Of a stretch of 21,640 bases of DNA, positions 6,403 through 13,708 are shown one piece after another. This DNA is from an uncultured Alphaproteobacteria bacterium (GTDB taxonomy: Bacteria > Pseudomonadota > Alphaproteobacteria > RF32 > CAG-239), in the NCBI GenBank assembly GCA_934248075.1, contig CAKQKH010000026.1, positions 1 through 21,640 of the forward strand. The letters are read 5' to 3'. Position numbers and translations under genes: made by a program. Numbering within the stretch: position 1 is the stretch's first letter; every line of letters begins with the position of its first letter. The notes under the pieces were generated by a model. It was not told where the DNA came from. It ran no database searches and worked only from the letters and a program-made list of their open reading frames with translations.

Positions 6403-7436
6403 TTGGCCGGCTCCTTTTTGAGATAATAGGTGTGGCTGATGCCGATGTCAAAATTAAATAGCGGTTTCCAGCCTAAGGCTTGTATTTTGTCGGTGGACAT
6501 CAGTGAGCTTGAGGCATAATTGGCAGAGCCGGCGCCGTTTGTCGGAAAGCTGAACTTGAGATTAACGCCGGATAAGTTGGCAAGCTTGGCGGCGAATTGT
6601 TTGAGAGATACTGTTTCCGTGGTGTTGGTGAGATTATAAATTTCGCCAACAGCGCCGCGTTGCAAAATAGTTAGCAGGCCTGAAACCGCGTCGGCAACAT
6701 AACAGTATGAACGAGGCTGTTCTCCGCTGCTGTGGAGGATTATATCTTGGTGATTGAGGGCGCAGTTTAGAAACTGAACATCGGCTTTGGAGCTGTTCAG
6801 ATTGACAGTGGGGCCATAAATATAGCCGAGGCGGGCAATTAGAGTGTTTAGTTTATATTCGCTGTGGTAGGCCTGACACAAGTTCTCGCCAAGACGCTTG
6901 CTTTCGGGGTAACAACTGCGGACTTGAGTAAAGTCCAGAAGGCCAATATCAGTTTCGGCCAGATGAGCATTTTGCTGAGGTTGACCATAAACTTCAAAAG
7001 ATGATAAAAACAAACAACGGGCATCGGGGCAGGCACGGGCAAAATCCAAAACATTTTTGGTGCCAGCAAGATTTAGCATAATGGTTTCAACCGGTTGAGC
7101 ATTATATAGCTGCGGGTGAGTGTTGCTGGCGGCGTGAATAATGTAATCCGCCCGAATATCAAGGTTTATCGGCTGCGTTATGTCTTGGATAAGAGGATGA
7201 AAACAGTGGTGCCCAAGATATTGGGAACAGCTTTTTTGCAGGCTTTGCGGATTGGAAAATGTGGCGTATATGTGAATCTGCCTGCCGGCAAACAGATTTA
7301 AATACATTAATCCGTCTATAAGAAACGACATAATCAAGCCACTGGAGCCGGTGATAAAAAATGTCTGGTTATGAAGATCGGAATTTTGGAAAATTGCCTT
7401 GATATCTTCTAAATAAAGCGGATAGTCCAAACGCAT
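6396..7436 (-). CDS. NAD-dependent epimerase/dehydratase (extended SDR)
   Basis: A 346-residue extended short-chain dehydrogenase/reductase. The nucleotide-binding motif is FITGSSGLIM (27-36); the third glycine of GxxGxxG is replaced by Met36, which is unusual. The active-site set is present: SSFEVYG (Ser145/Ser146) and Tyr176-x3-Lys180 in YPESK. Later segments (RLGYIYGPT, GEIYNLTN) are typical of nucleotide-sugar epimerases, dehydratases and decarboxylases. The substrate is not evident; context suggests a CDP-linked or phosphorylated pentose. The ATG at 7436 shares its A with the TGA stop of the cytidylyltransferase gene, and GGAG lies 8 nt upstream inside that gene, so the two are translationally coupled. 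A TTG one codon earlier is less likely. Confidence 0.87.
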   Translation of the reverse strand: MRLDYPLYLEDIKAIFQNSDLHNQTFFITGSSGLIMSFLIDGLMYLNLFAGRQIHIYATFSNPQSLQKSCSQYLGHHCFHPLIQDITQPINLDIRADYIIHAASNTHPQLYNAQPVETIMLNLAGTKNVLDFARACPDARCLFLSSFEVYGQPQQNAHLAETDIGLLDFTQVRSCYPESKRLGENLCQAYHSEYKLNTLIARLGYIYGPTVNLNSSKADVQFLNCALNHQDIILHSSGEQPRSYCYVADAVSGLLTILQRGAVGEIYNLTNTTETVSLKQFAAKLANLSGVNLKFSFPTNGAGSANYASSSLMSTDKIQALGWKPLFNFDIGISHTYYLKKEPAKC

Positions 7437-8140
7437 CAAATAACTCCGCTTTGCAATAACAGAGCCTTGAAGATATCAATATCTTCAGACGTGGTTATTT
7501 TGATGTTTTTGGCGGAACCGGCAGAAAAGTATATCTTTTCGCCAACCTCTGTCATTAAGGTGCAGGTCGCAACAGATTCCTTAATGCCGAGTTGTTGAGC
7601 CTTATGGTGAATTTCCAGCAGTTTGCTGAGACGAGCGCCTTGCGGTGTTTGCGTGCGCTTAAGATTATCACGTGGAAAAGCTTGTGCGGAGCATAAGCCG
7701 TCGGTGGTTTGCATCATTGCCTCATTGCAGGGAATTACGCTGACCGCAGAGCCGAATTCATTGATTTTGCTGATGCAGTCAGAAATTATATCTGCCGATA
7801 CCAAAGGCCGAATGGCATCGTGAATCAGGATAATATCATCTTGATCACAATGTTTTTCTATTTCATCAAGGCCGTTTTTGATTGACATTTGACCGACAGT
7901 ACCGGCCGGAGCGATATATTTGAGCTTGGAAATATTGTATTGCCGCGCGTAACTGCTGAGGATATTTTCCCAACCTTCCAGACAAACGACGGCAATGGCA
8001 TCAATCAACGGGTGTTTTTCAAATTGTTCCAGAGTGTATATAATAATCGGTTTGTCATATACGGTCATAAATTGTTTGGGAATGGCTTGTTTCATTCGGG
8101 CGCCGACACCGCCGGCTATTATTAGTGCAATATTGCTCAT
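7436..8140 (-). CDS. IspD/TarI-family cytidylyltransferase
   Basis: A 234-residue GT-A-fold nucleotidyltransferase. It has the CTP-binding start IIAGGVGARM with PKQF (residues 7-24), the HDAIRPLV motif, and the QTPQG and KITTSEDIDIFKALL segments shared by IspD (methylerythritol phosphate), TarI/Bcs1 (ribitol phosphate) and Abp1-like (arabinitol phosphate) enzymes. The reaction is CTP + polyol phosphate to CDP-polyol + PPi. Sequence alone does not separate the subfamilies for me. The adjoining araD and SDR genes favour a CDP-pentitol or CDP-pentose for surface polysaccharide over isoprenoid synthesis, and no ispF is nearby. It is first in its operon, with AAGGAG 7 nt before the ATG and a promoter at 8165-8192. 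Confidence 0.85.
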   Translation of the reverse strand: MSNIALIIAGGVGARMKQAIPKQFMTVYDKPIIIYTLEQFEKHPLIDAIAVVCLEGWENILSSYARQYNISKLKYIAPAGTVGQMSIKNGLDEIEKHCDQDDIILIHDAIRPLVSADIISDCISKINEFGSAVSVIPCNEAMMQTTDGLCSAQAFPRDNLKRTQTPQGARLSKLLEIHHKAQQLGIKESVATCTLMTEVGEKIYFSAGSAKNIKITTSEDIDIFKALLLQSGVI

Positions 8141-8164
8141 ATTTTACTCCTTAGTCCGAATGCC

Positions 8165-8192
8165 ATAATAAGAACAAATAAGGGCAAGTCAA
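8165..8192 (-). promoter_or_regulatory. Promoter of the cytidylyltransferase cassette
   Basis: On the minus strand, TTGACT (8187-8192), a 16-bp spacer and TATTAT (8165-8170) form a good sigma70-type promoter 25 bp before the start codon. A perfect 7-2-7 inverted repeat (ATTAGAA-TC-TTCTAAT, 8192-8207) abuts the -35 and contains a GANTC site (8196-8200). Confidence 0.65.
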
Positions 8193-8207
8193 TTAGAATC
8201 TTCTAAT
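8192..8207. promoter_or_regulatory. Possible operator: 7-2-7 palindrome next to the -35 box
   Basis: ATTAGAA and TTCTAAT flank two bases immediately upstream of the -35 of the cytidylyltransferase promoter. The position suits an activator or repressor site. The GAATC inside it would be a CcrM methylation site, so methylation could affect binding; this is inference. Confidence 0.4.
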
Positions 8208-8261
8208 ATTTCGTTGTTTTTCAAGGTGTTATTTGTCATGCAATGCAACTTTTACGATTAT

Positions 8262-8293
8262 ATAAAAAATCCGGAGCAAAATAACTCCGGATT
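8262..8293 (-). terminator. Terminator after galE
   Basis: A 9-bp stem (AATCCGGAG / CTCCGGATT) with an 8-nt loop, read on the minus strand, runs into six T residues. It begins 20 nt after the galE stop and separates ugd-galE from the cytidylyltransferase cassette. Confidence 0.88.
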
Positions 8294-8312
8294 AGTCTTA
8301 AAAAAAAGCGGG

Positions 8313-9281
8313 TTAAAATTTGCGGTTAATTTCCCAGTTCCACGCCGTGTTTATAATATCTTCAATGGCCGTATATTTAGGTTTCCAACCTAAGATTTGT
8401 TGCGCAAGCCGATTGTCGGCATAAAGTTTGGCGGGGTCGCCGGCGCGACGCGCGGCAATTTCTACCGGACATTGGCGGCCACTGATTTTTTCGGCCGCGG
8501 CGATAATATTTTTGACACTGGTGGGGATTCCGGTGCCAAGATTGATGCAACCGCTGTAATGGTCTAATTTCTCCAGAGCCAGCCGATGCGCTAACGCCAG
8601 ATCTTCAACATGAATATAATCGCGCAGGCAGGTGCCGTCGGGAGTATCATAATCAGTGCCAAAAATCTTGATACAAGGGCGTTCTCCGGTAATTGCTTTT
8701 AGCACCAAGGGAATCAGATGAGTCTCCGGAGAGTGGCTTTCTCCGATGCTACCGTCAGAAGCGCAACCAGCGGCATTAAAATAGCGCAAAGCAATGTGTT
8801 GCAACCCGTAAGCTTGTTCATAATCGGCAAAGATTTGTTCAATCATGAGCTTGGTGCGGCCATAAGGATTAATGGGGTTTTGCGGGTGTTTTTCATCAAT
8901 GGGAATATATTGCGGTTCGCCGTATGTGGCGCAAGTGCTGGAAAACACAATCTTTTTAACACCATGTTGCAACATGGCGTTGAGCAGGTTGAGAGTGCCA
9001 ATCACATTGTTAACGTAATATTTTTGCGGATTGTTAACGCTTTCTCCAACATAGGTAAAAGCCGCAAAGTGGATTACCGCCTCGATGGTGCGAGAAGCAA
9101 ACAACTGTTGCAAAGAGAATTTATCCAACAAATCAGCATGAATAAATTCGGCTCTGGGATCGACGGCTTCTCGGTGGCCATAGATGAGATTATCCGCAAC
9201 CACCACCTGATAGCCGTTATCCAACAAATGTCTTACCGTGTGTGAGCCAATATAGCCGGCTCCGCCCATTACTAAAATCAC
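8313..9281 (-). CDS. galE: UDP-glucose 4-epimerase
   Basis: A 322-residue extended SDR close to the usual GalE length. It has GGAGYIGSH (6-14), Asp30 at the end of beta-2, HFAAFTYVGESV (71-82), the FSSTCATYG active-site segment with Thr116 in the Ser124 position of the E. coli enzyme, and Tyr140-x3-Lys144. It interconverts UDP-glucose and UDP-galactose in the cytoplasm, supplying galactose residues for surface glycans. The start is GTG at 9281, overlapping the ugd stop by 4 nt (GTGA). An ATG four codons later would cut the first beta strand. AGGAGTAGGAAA precedes the start. Together with ugd it forms a two-gene operon for UDP-sugar supply. Confidence 0.95.
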   Translation of the reverse strand: MILVMGGAGYIGSHTVRHLLDNGYQVVVADNLIYGHREAVDPRAEFIHADLLDKFSLQQLFASRTIEAVIHFAAFTYVGESVNNPQKYYVNNVIGTLNLLNAMLQHGVKKIVFSSTCATYGEPQYIPIDEKHPQNPINPYGRTKLMIEQIFADYEQAYGLQHIALRYFNAAGCASDGSIGESHSPETHLIPLVLKAITGERPCIKIFGTDYDTPDGTCLRDYIHVEDLALAHRLALEKLDHYSGCINLGTGIPTSVKNIIAAAEKISGRQCPVEIAARRAGDPAKLYADNRLAQQILGWKPKYTAIEDIINTAWNWEINRKF

Positions 9282-10576
9282 TTTCCTACTCCTTTGTAGT
9301 TAAAGCCATTAACTTTAGCCGTATTTGCATCTAATAAGTTGCGGCAATCAACAATATTTTTGTGTCTCATTAACTGCGCCGCTTGAGCCAAATCAAGAGT
9401 TTTGAAATCGCGCCATTCGGTCAAAACCGCAAGAACATCGGCATCTTTGAGGGCTGAGTACATATCATCAGCATAGGCGATTTTGTTGCCCAGAATGCGA
9501 CAGGCCGTTCCCATGGCTTGGGGATCATAAGCGATGATGTCAGCCCGATGCTCAAGCAACTCGGCAATGATTTCCATGGCTGGAGATTCGCGGCAATCGT
9601 CGGTGCCGTTTTTGAATGCCAGACCCAAAACGGCAATCTTGGGGTTTTTGATGTCTTTAACTGTCTCTAAAATTCGCTCGGCCATTTGTTTTTTGCGTTT
9701 TTTGTTACCTTCAATGGCGGCGTTGATAAGTGTTAGATTGACGTCATTTTGGCGCCCCATGTAGGCCATGGCCATGGTGTCTTTGGGAAAACAGCTGCCG
9801 CCGTATCCGGGGCCGGGGTTTAGAAAACGATTGCCAATTCGGGTATCCAATCCCATGCCCTGGGCAACCTCCAAAACATCGGCGCCGGTTTTTTCGCAGA
9901 AATCAGCCATTTCATTAATATAATGAATTTTGATAGCCAAAAAGGCATTGGAGGCGTACTTAATAGTTTCGCTGGAGCGGCGCTTGACAAACAATATTTG
10001 AGTTTTGTTTTCAAACGGGCGGTACAATTCGCGGATAACATTTGCGGCTTTGGGAGAATTGGCTCCGACAATAATGCGATCAGGATTGAAGAAGTCATGA
10101 ATTGCAAAACCTTCGCGCAAAAATTCCGGCAGGGAAACCACATCGAACTTGGCAAAAGGATTTTTCTTGGCGATAAGGGCTTCTATATCGTCACCGGTAC
10201 CGACCGGAACGGTGGATTTGGTGGCGATAACGGTATAATCGGTCAAGTATTCGGCTAATTCGGTTGCGGCGGCGTGAATATACTTCATATCGGCCTCTTT
10301 GGTAACCGGATGCGGCGGAGTGCCAACCGCAATCAGGACAACATCGGCGCCGGACACACCTTCTTTGGTGGAGGTGGTAAAGCGCAAATTTCCGGATTGT
10401 ATGTTTTTGATAAACAGTTCTTCCAGTCCGTCTTCGTACAAAGTCAATTTGCCGGAGTTAAGGGTTTCTATCTTGGAATTGTCATGGTCGATACAAATAA
10501 CTTGGTTGCCTAGTTCAGCCAAGCCAACACCGGTGGGAAGACCAACGTATCCGGTGCCAATAATCGCAACTTTCAT
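9278..10576 (-). CDS. ugd: UDP-glucose 6-dehydrogenase
   Basis: A 432-residue UDP-glucose/GDP-mannose dehydrogenase family protein. The N-terminal NAD domain opens with IIGTGYVGLPTGVG (5-18); the central segment holds SLPEFLREG (148-156) and KYASNAFLAIKIHYINE (207-222); the catalytic cysteine is Cys262 in GYGGSCFPKDT; the C-terminal UDP-binding domain holds AVLGLAFKNGTDDCRESPA. It oxidises UDP-glucose twice to UDP-glucuronate. All key motifs are intact and the length is standard. The ATG at 10576 has only a modest ribosome-binding site (AAGG, about 13 nt upstream). It is the first gene of the ugd-galE operon with a strong promoter at 10612-10640. Confidence 0.96.
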   Translation of the reverse strand: MKVAIIGTGYVGLPTGVGLAELGNQVICIDHDNSKIETLNSGKLTLYEDGLEELFIKNIQSGNLRFTTSTKEGVSGADVVLIAVGTPPHPVTKEADMKYIHAAATELAEYLTDYTVIATKSTVPVGTGDDIEALIAKKNPFAKFDVVSLPEFLREGFAIHDFFNPDRIIVGANSPKAANVIRELYRPFENKTQILFVKRRSSETIKYASNAFLAIKIHYINEMADFCEKTGADVLEVAQGMGLDTRIGNRFLNPGPGYGGSCFPKDTMAMAYMGRQNDVNLTLINAAIEGNKKRKKQMAERILETVKDIKNPKIAVLGLAFKNGTDDCRESPAMEIIAELLEHRADIIAYDPQAMGTACRILGNKIAYADDMYSALKDADVLAVLTEWRDFKTLDLAQAAQLMRHKNIVDCRNLLDANTAKVNGFNYKGVGK

Positions 10577-10611
10577 AGTTTATAGCCTTATGCTGTTTTT
10601 TAGTCAACAAA

Positions 10612-10640
10612 ACCATACTCAAGTTTGGAGGTTGTGTCAA
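10612..10640 (-). promoter_or_regulatory. Promoter of ugd-galE
   Basis: On the minus strand a consensus TTGACA (10635-10640), 17-bp spacer and TATGGT (10612-10617) precede the ugd ATG by about 35 nt. A second TTGACT-N17-TATAAA pair lies closer in, but its -10 is only 2 nt from the ATG and could not yield a normal ugd message. Confidence 0.65.
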
Positions 10641-10652
10641 TAAGCGTGGTTA

Positions 10653-10681
10653 TTGACTTGTGCAGATAACTATTTTATAGT
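10653..10681 (+). promoter_or_regulatory. Promoter of the patatin-like gene
   Basis: TTGACT (10653-10658), a 17-bp spacer and TATAGT (10676-10681) lie 32 bp before the ATG. Its -35 is 12 bp from the -35 of the divergent ugd promoter, so both polymerases compete for one short region. Confidence 0.7.
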
Positions 10682-10713
10682 TTCGTCATTAACAATCAAA
10701 ATAAGGTCGGACA

Positions 10714-11568
10714 ATGAAAACAGGATTGGTTTTGGAGGGCGGCGCCAAGCGTGGAATTTATACCGCCGGAGTTTTGGATATTTTTTTGGAGCATGGTATT
10801 CGTTTTGACGGCGTTATCGGTGTTTCGGCCGGAGCTATTCATGGTTGCTCTTTTGTGTCTGAACAAATCGGCCGCAGCATTCGTTATAATTTGGAATATG
10901 GCAGTGATTATCGTTTTATGAGTTTGCGCTCATGGCTGCTGAGCGGCAATGTGGTGGATACTAAATTTTGCTATCATGATCTGCCGGAGCGGCTTGACCG
11001 ATATGACTATGAAACTTTTAAAAAGTCTTCAACAGCATTTTATGTGACCTGTTCCAATGTGGAAACCGGAAAGCCGGAATATTTTCGGTGTTTGGATATG
11101 TTGGCGGAGATTGATTATTTGCGGGCGTCGGCTTCGTTGCCGCTGGTTTCTAAAATAGTTAATATCGGTGATAAAAAACTTTTGGACGGCGGCATATGCG
11201 ACAGTATTCCGCTAAAAGCTTTTATGGAAATGGGATATAGCCGCAATGTGGTTATTTGCACACGTCCGGCCGGATATCGCAAAAGTCCGTCACGTTTGCT
11301 TTGGCTCAATAAGCTGGTTTATCGCAAGTATCCTAAATTTGCGGAGGCTATTGCCAACCGGCACCTGATGTATAATCAAGAGTTGGAAGAAATAGAAGCG
11401 TTGGAGCAAGAGGGGAAAATATTGGTTATTCGTCCGAGCCAAAAAATTAAAATCGGCAAAATGGAACACAATTTGGATATTGTAAAACAGATGTATGATC
11501 TGGGGCGTGCCGACGGCGAAGCTGTTTGGCAACAAGTGCAAAAGTTTTTGTCAGCCGATAATGTTTAA
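10714..11568 (+). CDS. Patatin-like phospholipase
   Basis: A 284-residue bacterial patatin of the RssA/YjjU type. The oxyanion-hole motif is GGAKRG (9-14), the nucleophile elbow is GVSAG with Ser38, and the second residue of the Ser-Asp dyad is Asp158 in DGG. It is expected to hydrolyse acyl chains of phospholipids or lysophospholipids at the membrane. No signal peptide or membrane segment is seen, so it is probably cytoplasmic or membrane-peripheral. The ATG follows AAGGTCGG, an acceptable ribosome-binding site. It stands alone on the plus strand; its last 18 nt overlap the 3' end of the convergent Nudix gene. Confidence 0.93.
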   Translation: MKTGLVLEGGAKRGIYTAGVLDIFLEHGIRFDGVIGVSAGAIHGCSFVSEQIGRSIRYNLEYGSDYRFMSLRSWLLSGNVVDTKFCYHDLPERLDRYDYETFKKSSTAFYVTCSNVETGKPEYFRCLDMLAEIDYLRASASLPLVSKIVNIGDKKLLDGGICDSIPLKAFMEMGYSRNVVICTRPAGYRKSPSRLLWLNKLVYRKYPKFAEAIANRHLMYNQELEEIEALEQEGKILVIRPSQKIKIGKMEHNLDIVKQMYDLGRADGEAVWQQVQKFLSADNV

Positions 11569-12060
11569 TTTACGGGCGGCAAGCTGCAGTCCGTTAACAA
11601 CAGTCGGAACAAATTGCCGATTGCGGATTTTGGTTTCGATTTGGGTATAGCTGAGCCAAGCAACTTGACTGACTTCTTCTGTTTGCAGTTTGAGCTCTGC
11701 GATATTGATATTTTTTTTGAGCAGATAGGTTTGTTTAAGGTCGTGGGTTCTGGTTTCGCGGCCTAGATCAATAAGTTCGGATGGAGAAACGGTTAAACCA
11801 AGTTCTTCTTGAGTTTCCCGAATGATGCAGGCTAAAAAGTCTTCATTAACGCCGCCGCAGCCGCCGGCGCTTTCTGCCCACATAAGCGGAAATTTGCTTT
11901 TTTGCGCACTGCGCTGTTGGCACAAAAATCTATTTTGCGAATCTACAATCCACAGTTCGGCAGAAATATGATATTCACCTTCGGCCCATTGATGTTGACC
12001 GCGAATGACTGTTCGTCCTAATGGGCAGGCATTAACATCAAAGAGACTGATTTCTTCCAT
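11551..12060 (-). CDS. Nudix hydrolase (YfcD/IDI-like subgroup)
   Basis: A 169-residue Nudix protein with the box at residues 67-89: G67, E73, R81-E82, E85-E86, G88. The N-terminal part (DVNACPLGRTVIRG, then AELWIVDSQNRFLCQQRS) and the PLMWAESAGGCGG lead-in resemble YfcD and type I isopentenyl diphosphate isomerase relatives rather than MutT. As YfcD-like proteins hydrolyse and IDI isomerises, the reaction is uncertain; hydrolysis of a nucleotide or isoprenoid diphosphate is the cautious reading. It starts 2 nt after the stop of the membrane-protein gene and is likely co-transcribed with it. Its tail overlaps the convergent patatin gene by 18 nt. Confidence 0.88.
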   Translation of the reverse strand: MEEISLFDVNACPLGRTVIRGQHQWAEGEYHISAELWIVDSQNRFLCQQRSAQKSKFPLMWAESAGGCGGVNEDFLACIIRETQEELGLTVSPSELIDLGRETRTHDLKQTYLLKKNINIAELKLQTEEVSQVAWLSYTQIETKIRNRQFVPTVVNGLQLAARKLNIIG

Positions 12061-12062
12061 TG

Positions 12063-12641
12063 CTAATTATTCTTTACGGTCTTGGAGCGGCGGCGTTTGA
12101 TTTTGAGCGGGGCTTTTGCCGCGGTTTTAGTTTTGGTTTTTGTCTTGGTGGCGGCTCTCTTAATTGGTTTAGCCAGACCTTTGATGACTTTTTCAATTTC
12201 TTTAGAATCGGCTTGATTCATTGCGTACAAGGGGATTGAAAAAGCTCCGAATTCACTGTTAGCGCAAATTTTTTGCATCAGATTCATGTGATATTCAGGT
12301 AATTTTCCGGGGTTTAGACGTAGAATGGATTTGCGAAACAGGCCGTGTCCTAAGTAAACTTTGCGAACCGAACGGATATTTTTCCATTCTACCGGAGCAT
12401 TGCGGTCGATTTTAATGTCTTTAGCGGTAATAACAGCCAAGGGCAGCGGAACCAGAAAAACAAACAAAGAGCCAAAAACCGAAAGAGCGCAAGCGCTGAC
12501 GGCAAAAATATAAACAGCCGGATATTCGGGAAAAATGGTTAAGGTGAAGAAAACCGCCAAAACAAGCAACACGATATTAAACAGCAGATACAACCCGAGT
12601 TTTTTGCGGCTGTAATAAAAAGTTTGAATGTCGTCGTTCAT
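12063..12641 (-). CDS. Two-span membrane protein with basic C-terminal tail
   Basis: A 192-residue protein with two membrane helices (about 14-37 and 41-70), then a cytoplasmic domain of about 75 residues (TAKDIKIDR, VEWKNIRSVRK), resembling bacterial PH-like membrane proteins of the STM3941 type in layout; this relation is a tentative recognition. The last 35 or so residues are strongly basic, with an alternating TKTKTKTK run and KIKRRRSK, suited to contact with RNA, DNA or lipid head groups. The chosen ATG at 12641 follows GGAGG at 6 nt; an in-frame upstream start would lack this. Promoter at 12721-12749. It leads a two-gene unit with the Nudix hydrolase. Function unknown. Confidence 0.85.
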   Translation of the reverse strand: MNDDIQTFYYSRKKLGLYLLFNIVLLVLAVFFTLTIFPEYPAVYIFAVSACALSVFGSLFVFLVPLPLAVITAKDIKIDRNAPVEWKNIRSVRKVYLGHGLFRKSILRLNPGKLPEYHMNLMQKICANSEFGAFSIPLYAMNQADSKEIEKVIKGLAKPIKRAATKTKTKTKTAAKAPLKIKRRRSKTVKNN

Positions 12642-12720
12642 GGTAACCTCCGCATTAAAGTTTGCAGTTTGAAAAAAAATCAATAAAGCTTATTCGCACG
12701 CAGGTAAAAACACATTTATA

Positions 12721-12749
12721 AGTATATTCTTTTTTGTGAGTCGTTACAA
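12721..12749 (-). promoter_or_regulatory. Promoter of the membrane protein-Nudix unit
   Basis: TTGTAA (minus strand, 12744-12749), 17-bp spacer and TATACT (12721-12726). The spacer holds a GANTC site (12738-12742), the expected CcrM target. Confidence 0.6.
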
Positions 12750-12757
12750 TTGTTTTT

Positions 12758-13696
12758 TTAGCTTAAATATGTCATCAGCTGCGGGTAATGGTGCAAAATT
12801 TGTTGTAATTGACGATCGTTCTGGCCGCTGGCGGTATTGACCATTGCCAAAGTGATTTCTGAGGTGAGTTTCAGCTCACGCTCCGGATTAACGTAAATCA
12901 GTTGCGGGAGGTGATTGTCAACAATGTTTATTGGAGTTCCGGCCATAACCGCCATGGCCCAAAACCACAAATCATCGGCATTGGGAGCCAATCGTTGAAA
13001 CAATTTCACTTCAGAAACATCGCGGTAAAGGCAATGAGGAGGGTATAACACGCCGCCGGCGCCGGTAAAGAAATTATGAAACGAGGCAAAGTCATGATTG
13101 ATGCGGTGTTTCCATTTTTTATAAGGCAAAACTTCGCCTTGTTTGTTAAACAGCAGTTTGTGTCCGCGGTGGCAATGCACAGCGTGAGGGTTACGCAAAT
13201 AAGCCGTATATAGCAACTCAAGCCAATTTGAGGGATAATAAATGTCATCATCGGTGGTAACCAGAATGTCATTGGGATATTCTTTGAGCGCCGGCACCAG
13301 TTTTTTGTAGGAGCGGATATCATCGCACCATTTGATGGTCAGGCCGTTGTTTTTGAGTTCTAGTACGGCCTCGGGAATGTCTTTTTCGCCGGCGGGAAAT
13401 TGTTCGGGAGCCAGCCACAATACCACAGCATCAGGCTTTAAGGACTGGTTTAGCAAGGAATATAAGGTAAAATGAATGTCATACATTCGCTCCGGAAAAG
13501 AGGTGAGAGTAACGATGATACGAGGAGAACGGCCAGAATCGGAAACGATGCCGCTACCCTGAAAAGCGTCAATTTCTTTTTGCACAGTCGGCTTGTCAAC
13601 GTGGGGCAGATATTTGATTTTGCCGCGGCGGTATTGGTTCTCGGAGATTAAACGGCACAGCCGTAAAAATTTGAGCCATAATTTACCAGGTTGCAT
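12758..13696 (-). CDS. Glycosyltransferase, GT-A fold
   Basis: A 312-residue glycosyltransferase with a GT-A start (PRIIVTLTSFPERMYDI, 58-74, and LYSLLNQSLKPDAVVLWL) and a metal-binding DDD at 149-151 (VTTDDDIYYP). HCHRGHKL, a glycine-rich GAGGVLYPP and a late PNADDLWFWAMA segment, which may supply the catalytic base, complete the usual order. Donor and acceptor are unknown; the nearby UDP-sugar and CDP-polyol genes suggest cell-surface glycan work. No membrane segment is visible. AAAGGAG lies 8 nt before the ATG. The gene starts 12 nt after pgpA and is probably co-transcribed with it. Confidence 0.87.
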   Translation of the reverse strand: MQPGKLWLKFLRLCRLISENQYRRGKIKYLPHVDKPTVQKEIDAFQGSGIVSDSGRSPRIIVTLTSFPERMYDIHFTLYSLLNQSLKPDAVVLWLAPEQFPAGEKDIPEAVLELKNNGLTIKWCDDIRSYKKLVPALKEYPNDILVTTDDDIYYPSNWLELLYTAYLRNPHAVHCHRGHKLLFNKQGEVLPYKKWKHRINHDFASFHNFFTGAGGVLYPPHCLYRDVSEVKLFQRLAPNADDLWFWAMAVMAGTPINIVDNHLPQLIYVNPERELKLTSEITLAMVNTASGQNDRQLQQILHHYPQLMTYLS

Positions 13697-13708
13697 AGTT
13701 CATCTCCT

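Noticed and set aside
9534..10258. Long antisense frames across ugd and galE
   Set aside because: They mirror the codon bias of the real genes, have no motifs and no ribosome-binding sites.
10577..10608. Second ugd promoter (TTGACT-N17-TATAAA)
   Set aside because: Its -10 box ends 2 nt before the ATG, so transcripts would start at or after the start codon.
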